From contig AUXH01000445.1 in the NCBI GenBank assembly GCA_000482145.1, forward strand, positions 1 through 16,121: a stretch of 16,121 bases of DNA, given 5' to 3'. Below, piece after piece: positions 8,301-14,098 of this stretch. The translations under genes were made by a program, and so were the position numbers. Position 1 is the first letter of the stretch. Each line of letters begins with the position of its first letter. The DNA comes from Strigomonas culicis. Its lineage: Eukaryota > Euglenozoa > Kinetoplastea > Trypanosomatida > Trypanosomatidae. Under the pieces are notes generated by a model that saw only the letters and a list, made by a program, of their open reading frames with translations, was not told the DNA's origin and did not search any database.

Positions 8301-8491
8301 AGGCATCACCGGGAATGAGCGGCATGACCCCAGTGGGGGAGGCCACGCCGGGCAGCAGCCGGTCCCGGTCCGCCTCACCGCCGCCACAGCTGACGCCGGT
8401 GCAGCGGCGGCGAGAGAACACGCGACTGTACTTTGCAGCAAAGGGACTGCCGACGCGCCGCGGTGTGCTTCCGTTTCGTAGGAGGAACTGA
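5345..8491 (+). CDS. Large, mostly disordered orphan protein with a possible SAM-like region (1048 aa)
   Basis: The ATG at 5345 opens a 1049-codon frame ending in TGA; it sits just at the AT-to-GC transition. Residues 1-78 are Pro/Ser-rich and disordered. Residues 84-142 look compact and helical: FLSGAQLQGYAREVL (87-101), then MSQLAAYV, then LLGPTAARQHIQDLF (125-139). The spacing is reminiscent of a SAM domain, which is only a suggestion. An Arg/Ala-rich charged helix follows (about 143-190). The middle, about 190-800, is Pro/Ser/Ala-rich low complexity with scattered short helices. Residues 806-966 are predicted to be ordered and helical, with YFQQRVVPRCLHRVERL and YERVLLMEATDAEAAA. A poly-Pro stretch and an acidic EGEEEEA patch precede a basic tail ending GVLPFRRRN. 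No known family was recognised. The composition would suit a cytoskeletal scaffold; that is inference. Confidence 0.85.
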   Translation: MNETLDALRTEQAQYRGDGSASVPRTPSQPPPPRHDSDSCSSTHSEKAAATPRSERRRPPPPQPAVAEADGKAAARPLTLHDPVVQFLSGAQLQGYAREVLQDGELATMSQLAAYVTSEDRAARLLGPTAARQHIQDLFKGVQRHGRERERAARQAAKLAHQRRRAEERARVTEARRRKAAVKGAARRPHGAPADGGLQSRGRLLNGRSASQFFRDFECGVEEGTRPPACPRAAPAFVPGADTVEAWLASAVLERSAVAPRGETAATPPCPSEGQPKPSQKTVETDSDFSSALQSLVLSSQLRGMPTAASTEAYRVVESVKKGSLHALCDNDGHVMICSDQIAVPSPAHPPPPSEGEATSHALCSDRHNDGAVGGALPVSAEASPTSSAERVTGPPLSAIAVQEPACDALEAVQQRIHALLEAYNEQVRLLHEDAGDDGLAPPLFLRASLHPVAAVPAEGQLVAVVVPPCSPHEGCVAAEPRAASPDDRSSRGSPRGSPATPSPAQRLTVNTVTSNRFSGVLAPPAARPATPDGSEAMEDDFLRAHVANARASADPPADTEGEEEWCTFGLDALQATQNSYAEREASAGDPHESQATRTVSPPPHARPTPETIDVEAFLTSSTSTCVVPERPTTSSSGDRGTASPPRPALAGRAASAGSCGTTVLSPRDAPFAPPSPGGVPLAELRRRAALQRLALPELCDWAERLGLRAPPGVARRCRRSPAEGGGDAWMLACGLEALPPAASLSPSASRRPPFTDEDEEVVAGLTHEDTSLLLSQPCLIADLSQRSASRRRSPSPTAAEPTAAELAALQREWLMDAIQAVAVQHYFQQRVVPRCLHRVERLSQLPYKRLRRGDFVDRSCVLTAADLERAKQQAKEEEYTELVRCVEAALMADSVDHMERDALLPQRPDADLVNLTTYERVLLMEATDAEAAAATVARDFPHITHHRVQHLLEESGIPLEVVRRTPPPSPPPPPQRRDDEGEEEEASPGMSGMTPVGEATPGSSRSRSASPPPQLTPVQRRRENTRLYFAAKGLPTRRGVLPFRRRN

Positions 8492-9011
8492 GTCTTGTGG
8501 ATGTGTGAGACGTCTTGTACTATTTTTTTTTTTTATCATTCGTATGATTCAATAATATACTCACTGTTGTTTGACAATGCTTCTTGTACGTTATCCTTTC
8601 AGTCTTTTGATTGGTAATGTATTTCTTCTTGAAAAAAAAAAGCTCCTACGTACACACTATTGACGACACTCGTTTACCAAAGGCATTCGTTTTCTGACTC
8701 AATGCGTTTCCTCATGTTTCTCATCGTCCTCTTCTCCTCCTTTCTCCCACACTTTTTTCTTCTTCCTATGTGCACTCTATGAAGCTCAACTTAGATAAAC
8801 ATAACAAATAGAATATATTCGTTCTTTCCTAAAGAGTTGTACATTTTTATTCTCTCTTTCCCTCTCAGCATAGAACCAGGACTATCTCTATATCGTTGAT
8901 CTCGTCTGGGTATACATTGTCTTTCTATATACCTTATTCCTTTCCTTTTTGCTTGCCTGTTTGTTCGTTTTGATTCGCTACGCTACGTCCCACTTTTCAT
9001 TGAACCACTTC
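8492..9011 (+). other. Intergenic spacer, no gene seen
   Basis: This AT-rich region has T and A runs (8523-8534 and 8631-8641) and several CT-rich tracts (for example 8725-8762 and 8849-8866) that could act as cryptic splice tracts. It includes the 3' UTR of the 1048-aa gene. I see no coding region, RNA gene or strong repeat here. Confidence 0.65.
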
Positions 9012-9052
9012 ACTTTTTTTTTCTTTTTTTTTCCCCTCACTCGACTCAGCAG
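9012..9052 (+). promoter_or_regulatory. Spliced-leader acceptor for LRRC56
   Basis: This is one of the clearest acceptors in the window. A long T/C tract (9012-9038) is followed by CAGCAG, with AGs at 9048-9049 and 9051-9052. The resulting leader is only 22-25 nt and has no ATG before the start at 9075. Confidence 0.75.
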
Positions 9053-9074
9053 TAACGGCTCATCCCCCATTCCC

Positions 9075-10856
9075 ATGTCTAGCAAGCCGTCACGAGGGGT
9101 GAGGTCCGTCCCGCAGACAGCGGCCGCCGCTGTGAAACCGAATCCGCACCTCACACCGATGCGCGCCCCTGGCACGCCCGAGAAGCCCAAAACCGGAAAG
9201 GCCTCCTCGAGCGTGGCGCACGCCCCCGCAGCGAAGCCCGAGCCCTCCCTCTACACGTCAGACGCAAAAACGTTGGGAGGGTCGCCGCCCGCTGCCGGCA
9301 GCCGCTCGCACAGTACGCGGAGCGCCGCGAACGCGAAGCCCTTTGCGGCGGAGACGCGGCCGCACGAGGACGCAGTGGAGGCCGACGTCGTAGACGCGCT
9401 GGGCGCGAAGCGGCTCACCAAAGAGCTGCTGCGCCAGTGGACCGGCTGGGAGGACCTGGAGCTCGTGCTGACCGCCACGCTCAAGATAGACGCCGGCGCG
9501 ATGATCGGCGTCCAGCAGCTGCCCGAGCTGCTGCCGCGTGCCACGTCGCTGCGGCTGAACGGGTCGCGGGTGCCGCAGGTGCGGGCCCTCGGCACCAAGT
9601 TCAACTCGCTCAAGTACCTGTGGCTGAACCACTCCAACGTAGAAAGCGTCCAGGGCATCGGCGTGCTGGCGCCGAACCTGGTGGAGCTGTACCTCGCCTT
9701 CAATCGGCTGAAGGACCTGGCGCCGCTCATGTACCTCTCCGAGACACTGGAAGTGCTGGACCTCGAGGGCAACGAGGTGCAGGACGCCCGCGCGGCGGCC
9801 GACGCGCTCGGGGCGCTGCAGCAGCTCAAGGTGCTGACGCTCCAGGGCAACCCCGTCGTGCGCTCGGTGGACCTCAGCGAGCTGGTGCGGTTAGAGGACG
9901 CGCCGGAGGCGCAGCGAGAGGCGCAGAAGGGCCGGCTCGGTCGCCGCGCGTCCGTCGAGCGCGCCATCGCGTACCGCCAGTGGATCCGCCAGATGCTCCC
10001 GCACATGCTCACGCTGGACGACTTCCCGATGGACGAGGAGGACGAGGCCGCGCCCGCCGCCCAGCGGCCCGTCTCGCGCGCGGTCACGACGAGCGCGGCG
10101 CGTGCGGTCTACTTCGACCCCATGGACGAGGCCCTCGAGGAGGAGCTGCGGCTGGTGCAGGAGTGCGTCCGCCAGAGCAGCAGCGACGCGCTGGAGAAGA
10201 CGGTGGACGGCCTCAACAAGGAGGTGTACGACCGCCCCTCCACGTCCTGCACCGGCGCCCGGCGCGCGCACGGTGAGGCGACGGCCGCCGCCGCCGCCGC
10301 ACACACCCGCTCGCGGGAGTCGTCAAACCTCACGACCGGAAACGTCTTTGCCGGCAGCGCCATCGCCTCCCTGCGCAACCGCGGCAAGACGCCGCCCGCG
10401 ACGAGTGCGGATAAGGAGAACGCGCCGGCCACCACAGCCGCCGTGGTCAGGCCGCTGAAGGACAGTAGCGACGTGAAGAACGGCGGCGTGAGCCTCGCGA
10501 ACGACGACGAGGACTCCATGCGTGCGCTCTTCGACTCGAACGAGGCGGAGGAGGAGTATGACCGGTACAAGGCGCAGCTGCTTCGCAAGCGCTTCACGGA
10601 CAGCAGCGCACGCACAAGCGCCACATCCTCGCGGCGCTTCTCCTCCGAGATGGCGGGTGCGTCCGGAGGGCGGCCGGACAGCTCCAGCCTCCGCTCCGCG
10701 GAGGTGTTCAAAGAGGTGGGCCGCACCAAGACGCACATCGCGCGTGGCGGGTCCACGACGGCGGACGTGTCGCAGGAAGTCACGCACTTCATCGACAACG
10801 CGGATCAGTTCGAGGTGCTACACGAGAACGAGGCGTACCTCACAGGCGTTCTGTAG
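9075..10856 (+). CDS. LRRC56: LRRC56/ODA8 orthologue: leucine-rich-repeat flagellar protein for outer dynein arm assembly (593 aa)
   Basis: The frame extends upstream to 8949 but that part translates the pyrimidine tract and splice site; the ATG at 9075 is the first after the acceptor. Residues 1-110 are disordered. LTKELLRQWTGWEDLELV (114-131) is the conserved lead-in to the repeats. LRRs run from about 155 to 262, with SLRLNGSRV, KYLWLNHSNV, ELYLAFNRL, EVLDLEGNEV and VLTLQGNPV. A cap-like YRQWIRQMLPHMLTLDD segment starts at 300. The order and motifs (LRLNGS, LWL, LEVLDLEGN, L-x-LQGNP, then R-x-x-(I/L)-x-x-LP-x-L-x-x-LD) match human LRRC56 and Chlamydomonas ODA8. Those proteins, and the Trypanosoma brucei orthologue, act in outer dynein arm assembly or delivery with intraflagellar transport. 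The last 270 residues are charged and disordered, with a short poly-Ala run near residue 403. Confidence 0.93.
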   Translation: MSSKPSRGVRSVPQTAAAAVKPNPHLTPMRAPGTPEKPKTGKASSSVAHAPAAKPEPSLYTSDAKTLGGSPPAAGSRSHSTRSAANAKPFAAETRPHEDAVEADVVDALGAKRLTKELLRQWTGWEDLELVLTATLKIDAGAMIGVQQLPELLPRATSLRLNGSRVPQVRALGTKFNSLKYLWLNHSNVESVQGIGVLAPNLVELYLAFNRLKDLAPLMYLSETLEVLDLEGNEVQDARAAADALGALQQLKVLTLQGNPVVRSVDLSELVRLEDAPEAQREAQKGRLGRRASVERAIAYRQWIRQMLPHMLTLDDFPMDEEDEAAPAAQRPVSRAVTTSAARAVYFDPMDEALEEELRLVQECVRQSSSDALEKTVDGLNKEVYDRPSTSCTGARRAHGEATAAAAAAHTRSRESSNLTTGNVFAGSAIASLRNRGKTPPATSADKENAPATTAAVVRPLKDSSDVKNGGVSLANDDEDSMRALFDSNEAEEEYDRYKAQLLRKRFTDSSARTSATSSRRFSSEMAGASGGRPDSSSLRSAEVFKEVGRTKTHIARGGSTTADVSQEVTHFIDNADQFEVLHENEAYLTGVL

Positions 10857-12145
10857 ATCGCGGGCGGAGCGGTGCGCGGGGAGGAGCACGAATCGTCGCC
10901 ATGAAGTCCTTGCTGTTGCATCGCTTTGTCTGCATTTTATTTTTAAAATTTTCTTTTCTTGCTTGTGTGTGTGTCTGTTTGTTTGTTCGTTTTGTTTTTC
11001 CATCTCCTTCTCTCTTACGATTTTTGTCGAATACACTTTGCTTTCTGAGTTTCTGTGTGTACATGTACGCGCATTAAGGTCAGTTCTACCTACATCTGTT
11101 GTGCTGAACCACTTTAAAGAGGGAGCAAATCAAAGATGAGAACAATTATAGACTCTGTTCACGCTCATCGTAATATTTTATACATGTATATACAGATCTA
11201 TATATATACACTCTTTTCTGGTTACTTGGTAATAGAATCAGTAACTGTATAGAACTATTATTTCAACTGAAATAATACCCTTTTTTGCTTGTTTTGGTGT
11301 TGTCCTTTTATGAGGATGTTGCGGTTCAAAGTGCATATTCTTTGTCCTTAAGCTTGTTTGTTTCCTCACTGAATGGCGTTGCTCTTTTTTCTTTTCTTTT
11401 CAAGACATAAAAAACTCATTTTCTTCCTTTTCTTTTTTCTTTTTGTTGTTAAAAAAAAAAACTCTTGCTTCCTGTCTTTTTTCATAGAACTGTGTACTTT
11501 TCAAGCGAGAGAATGAATGAGTAAAGAGAAAAAAAAGGAGAAAAGAGCAAGCATGGTAATAAGAACGGTTTATGCACCACAACTGTATTTATATAAAAGA
11601 GGGATAACAATATTTCAGACGCAACGACTGCGTCCGAGACAATACCGTGATCACACTGCGTTTCAAAGGTAATGAGCGAGAAACAGTCTTTTTTTTTCTT
11701 TCATTTTGAGGAAAGAAAAATAAAAAAAAGCACAGGTGAAATTGTGCGAACGAACAATACTATTATTGTTATGAAATAGATTGACTTGTTTTTCGTATTC
11801 CATCCTTTTTTTTTACTCTTCGTTTTTCCACCATGCATGTGGTTCTTTTCTGTGTGTTGATTGTATCCTAGAGTATACGAGTATTGTTCTATTACTTAAA
11901 CTATTTGTTTATTTTTTATTTTTTTTAAAGTACCTATACCTTGAAGGATTAGAACTAGGTCAATTTAAATATCATCAACAACAAAAGAAACAGCAACAAC
12001 AACAACCAAAAAAAAAAAACCCATAAGAGGAGAAAAAAAAAAGGTCTGTAAACGGTTCATGTGAAGGAGCAGCAACAGCGGTGACTTCTCTACTGTATAC
12101 CACATTACTGCATGTTTCTTTTTCCATTTTGCACATTTCTCATTA
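10857..12145 (+). other. 1.3-kb AT-rich spacer, no gene seen
   Basis: This is the longest gap in the window. It holds the 3' UTR of LRRC56, (TA)-rich sequence with small palindromes (11059-11068 and 11179-11190), a perfect inverted repeat at 11256-11277, long T- and A-rich tracts, and a CAA-rich run (about 11974-12006). Several tracts plus AG (for example AG at 11403-11404 and 11485-11486) could accept the spliced leader, but no frame with gene-like composition follows them. Open frames here (for example 11781-12026) encode Phe/Leu/Gln/Lys low-complexity sequence. No tRNA or C/D snoRNA signature was recognised. Confidence 0.65.
11256..11277 (+). repeat. Perfect 10-bp inverted repeat with 2-nt spacer
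   Basis: TATTATTTCA (11256-11265) and its exact complement TGAAATAATA (11268-11277) are separated by AC. As RNA this would form a 9-bp stem closing an AACT loop. CCC and a six-T run follow directly at 11278-11286. No flanking gene explains it. Confidence 0.85.
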
Positions 12146-12204
12146 CTTTCCCCCCTCTCCCTCTCTTTCCCTCTTGTGCTTCATACGCACTCTTTAATCT
12201 GTAG
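12146..12204 (+). promoter_or_regulatory. Spliced-leader acceptor for methionine aminopeptidase
   Basis: A strong C/T tract (12146-12175) is followed by TAG with the AG at 12203-12204. The 41-nt leader is A-rich and lacks an ATG before the start at 12246. Confidence 0.7.
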
Positions 12205-12245
12205 GATAGGATCAATCACCACAACATCAACAGAAGAAAAAGAAG

Positions 12246-13448
12246 ATGCCGTGCGAAGGCTGCGGACTGCAGATGGCTGCGATGCAGTGCCCTACCTGCA
12301 AAAAGCTGAACCTGCCGCCTAGCTTTTTCTGCAACCAGGACTGCTTCAAGAAGCACTGGGGGGACCACAAGGCGAAGCACACGTCGACGGAGCTGCAGGC
12401 CAACATCCCGACCATGACGGAGAGCGCCATCCGCACCTTCGATTTCACGGGGCCGCTGCGGCCGGGGAAGATCACCGCGCGCCGCGCGGTGCCGAAGCAC
12501 ATCGAGGTGCCCGACTACGCGGACCGCAACGACGGTGTGTCGCCGTCAGAGGAGAAGGACCGCTTGGGCGCGCGCGTGCCGGTCCTCAACCTGAAGCTGC
12601 TGCACGAGGACCACAACAACGCGGAGCTCCGCAAGAACAGCGACATCCTCAAGGTGAAGCGCGTGAACGCGCTCTCGCGGGAGGTGCTGGACGTCGCCTG
12701 CGCGGCGGTGCGCCCCGGCATCACGACGGACGAGATCGACCGCATTGTGCACGAGGCCACCATCGAGCGCGGCATGTACCCCTCGCCGCTCAACTACTAC
12801 AACTTCCCCAAGTCGGTGTGCACCAGCGTGAATGAGGTGATCTGCCACGGCATCCCAGACAACCGCGAGCTGCAGGACGGCGATATTGTCAACTTGGACG
12901 TCTCCTGCTACCTCGAGGGCTTCCACGGCGACCTCAACGAGACGGTGTTTGTCGGCACGCCGGACGACGACAGCGTGCGCGTCGTGCACACCGCCTACGC
13001 GTGTATGATGGCCGGTATCGCTGCCGTGAAGCCGAAGGAGCTGTACCGCCACATCGGCGACATCATCGAGGACCGCGCCCAGAAGTCCAACTGCGGCGTC
13101 GTGCGCACCTACACCGGGCACGGCGTCGGTAAGCTGTTCCACTGCGGACCCACCGTGTGCCACTACCGCGACAACAAGAGCGTGGGCATGATGCACGTGG
13201 GCCACGTCTTCACCATCGAGCCCATGATCAACCTCGGCACCTGGCAGGACGTGACGTGGCCGGACAACTGGACGAGCACGACCAAGGACGGGAAGCGCAG
13301 CGCGCAGTTCGAGCACACGATGGTGTGCACCGAGAAGGGCGTCGAGCTGCTCACGGACTGGAAGGACGGCGTCCCTTTCTACCAGAAGCAGCTGAAGGCA
13401 CTCGGTATCGCCGTCCCGGCGGTGGACAGCAGCGAGGTCAAGATCTAA
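12246..13448 (+). CDS. METAP1: Methionine aminopeptidase type 1 with N-terminal zinc finger (400 aa)
   Basis: This enzyme removes the initiator methionine from nascent cytosolic proteins when the second residue is small. Residues 1-45 form the C6H2 zinc finger of eukaryotic type 1 enzymes: C3, C6, C15, C18, C29, C33, and probably H41 and H45 (motif W-x-x-H-x-x-x-H), thought to aid ribosome association. The pita-bread catalytic domain follows. Its five metal ligands are present: D218 in VNLDV, D229 in HGDLNET, H292 in TGHGVGK, E325 in TIEPM and E356 in QFEHT. The catalytic histidine is H201 in ICHGIPD. All lie exactly 11 residues before their human METAP1 counterparts, so the protein is full length. 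YYNFPKS and CTSVNEV are also conserved. There is no insert typical of type 2 enzymes and no targeting peptide. The start is the first ATG after the splice acceptor. Confidence 0.98.
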   Translation: MPCEGCGLQMAAMQCPTCKKLNLPPSFFCNQDCFKKHWGDHKAKHTSTELQANIPTMTESAIRTFDFTGPLRPGKITARRAVPKHIEVPDYADRNDGVSPSEEKDRLGARVPVLNLKLLHEDHNNAELRKNSDILKVKRVNALSREVLDVACAAVRPGITTDEIDRIVHEATIERGMYPSPLNYYNFPKSVCTSVNEVICHGIPDNRELQDGDIVNLDVSCYLEGFHGDLNETVFVGTPDDDSVRVVHTAYACMMAGIAAVKPKELYRHIGDIIEDRAQKSNCGVVRTYTGHGVGKLFHCGPTVCHYRDNKSVGMMHVGHVFTIEPMINLGTWQDVTWPDNWTSTTKDGKRSAQFEHTMVCTEKGVELLTDWKDGVPFYQKQLKALGIAVPAVDSSEVKI

Positions 13449-13498
13449 GGCGCCGCGCGAGCCGCCGCACCGACCGCAGCGCGCCGCAGCACCGCAAC

Positions 13499-13524
13499 TC
13501 CCCTGTGTAGGGCAGGAAGAGGGG
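13499..13524 (+). repeat. 26-bp direct repeat, copy 1
   Basis: The 26 bases starting TCCCCTGTGTAGGGCAGG are identical to those at 13648-13673. The ends CCCCT and AGGGG are complementary, so each copy could form a weak 5-bp stem. It sits 51 bases after the METAP1 stop, in the likely 3' UTR. Confidence 0.95.
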
Positions 13525-13647
13525 AGGAGGGTCCGTAGCGGGTGAACTCTTAATAAAACAAAGCGACTAATGAGCGCGCACATAAAAAGAAAGAAAAATG
13601 TCTAAGTGCCGTGCGAACAGCGCAGAGGCCTCAGCGCTCCGTTACGT

Positions 13648-13673
13648 TCCCCTGTGTAGGGCAGGAAGAGGGG
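13648..13673 (+). repeat. 26-bp direct repeat, copy 2
   Basis: This is an exact second copy of the element at 13499-13524, with starts 149 bases apart. Flanks share only fragments (for example GTAGCG shortly after both copies), so a larger ancestral duplication may have decayed around a conserved core. Confidence 0.95.
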
Positions 13674-13950
13674 TATAGTAGCGTACATGTTTAATCCATG
13701 TTTTCATTAAACAATAAAAATTGTTATATTGCTGGGAGAACGAGGAAAAACGTGAAGAATTGCTGATTAGCAAAACAAACATCAGAATTCCTCCAATTTT
13801 TCTCTTTCTTTTGAAATTCAATGAAAAGTACACACTAAAAAAAAAAAAAACGTGTCAATAACTTCACGAAATGCAAACACATGTATTCTGTATGAAACTC
13901 CTCTCCACTATGTGACTTGCTTCACAAGGCTGATAAGTCTTCTTTATTCT

Positions 13951-14003
13951 ATTTTTACTTCTCTCTCTCTCTCTCACACACACGCACACGTTCTTTTGTA
14001 CAG
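13951..14003 (+). promoter_or_regulatory. Alternative spliced-leader acceptor upstream of the CH-domain gene
   Basis: A (CT)n run (13961-13975) passes into CA repeats and TTCTTTTGTACAG, with the AG at 14002-14003. No ATG lies between here and the start at 14099, so this site is also compatible with correct translation. Confidence 0.45.
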
Positions 14004-14038
14004 CACAATTGTCTAATTGTTGTTTTTATTGTCTTTGT

Positions 14039-14066
14039 GTTTGTTTGTTTGTTTGTTTGTTTGTTT
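14039..14066 (+). repeat. (GTTT)7 microsatellite
   Basis: Seven uninterrupted GTTT units lie directly before a TTTTAG acceptor. A shorter run of the same kind occurs at about 10977-10990. Confidence 0.92.
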
Positions 14067-14070
14067 TTAG
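14060..14070 (+). promoter_or_regulatory. Probable spliced-leader acceptor for the CH-domain gene
   Basis: The T-rich end of the GTTT microsatellite finishes in TTTTTAG with the AG at 14069-14070. The leader would be 28 nt with no ATG. It competes with the AG at 14002-14003, which follows a more conventional CT tract. Confidence 0.5.
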
Positions 14071-14098
14071 AAGGTGGCGCTGTCACACGCTCCTGCCC

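Larger units (their letters stand above)
13449..13950 (+). other. Spacer after METAP1 with a duplicated 26-bp element
   Basis: The first 75 bases remain very GC-rich, then composition drops sharply to AT-rich. It contains the 26-bp direct repeat described separately, a small hairpin with AACAAT/ATTGTT arms (13710-13725) and an A-run of about 14 bases near 13837-13850. No coding region or RNA gene was recognised. Confidence 0.65.

Noticed and set aside
8949..9074. N-terminal extension of LRRC56 from the ATG at 8949
   Set aside because: It would translate the pyrimidine tract (a run of Phe) and the CAGCAG splice acceptor, which are removed from the mature mRNA.
11781..12026. 81-codon + strand open frame in the long spacer
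   Set aside because: The product is hydrophobic low complexity ending in Gln/Lys/Pro runs from CAA and A repeats; there is no gene-like codon use.
12546..13583. 345-codon open frame on the minus strand
   Set aside because: It overlaps METAP1, whose catalytic residues are all intact on the + strand; the antisense product is His/Val/Ala-rich noise.
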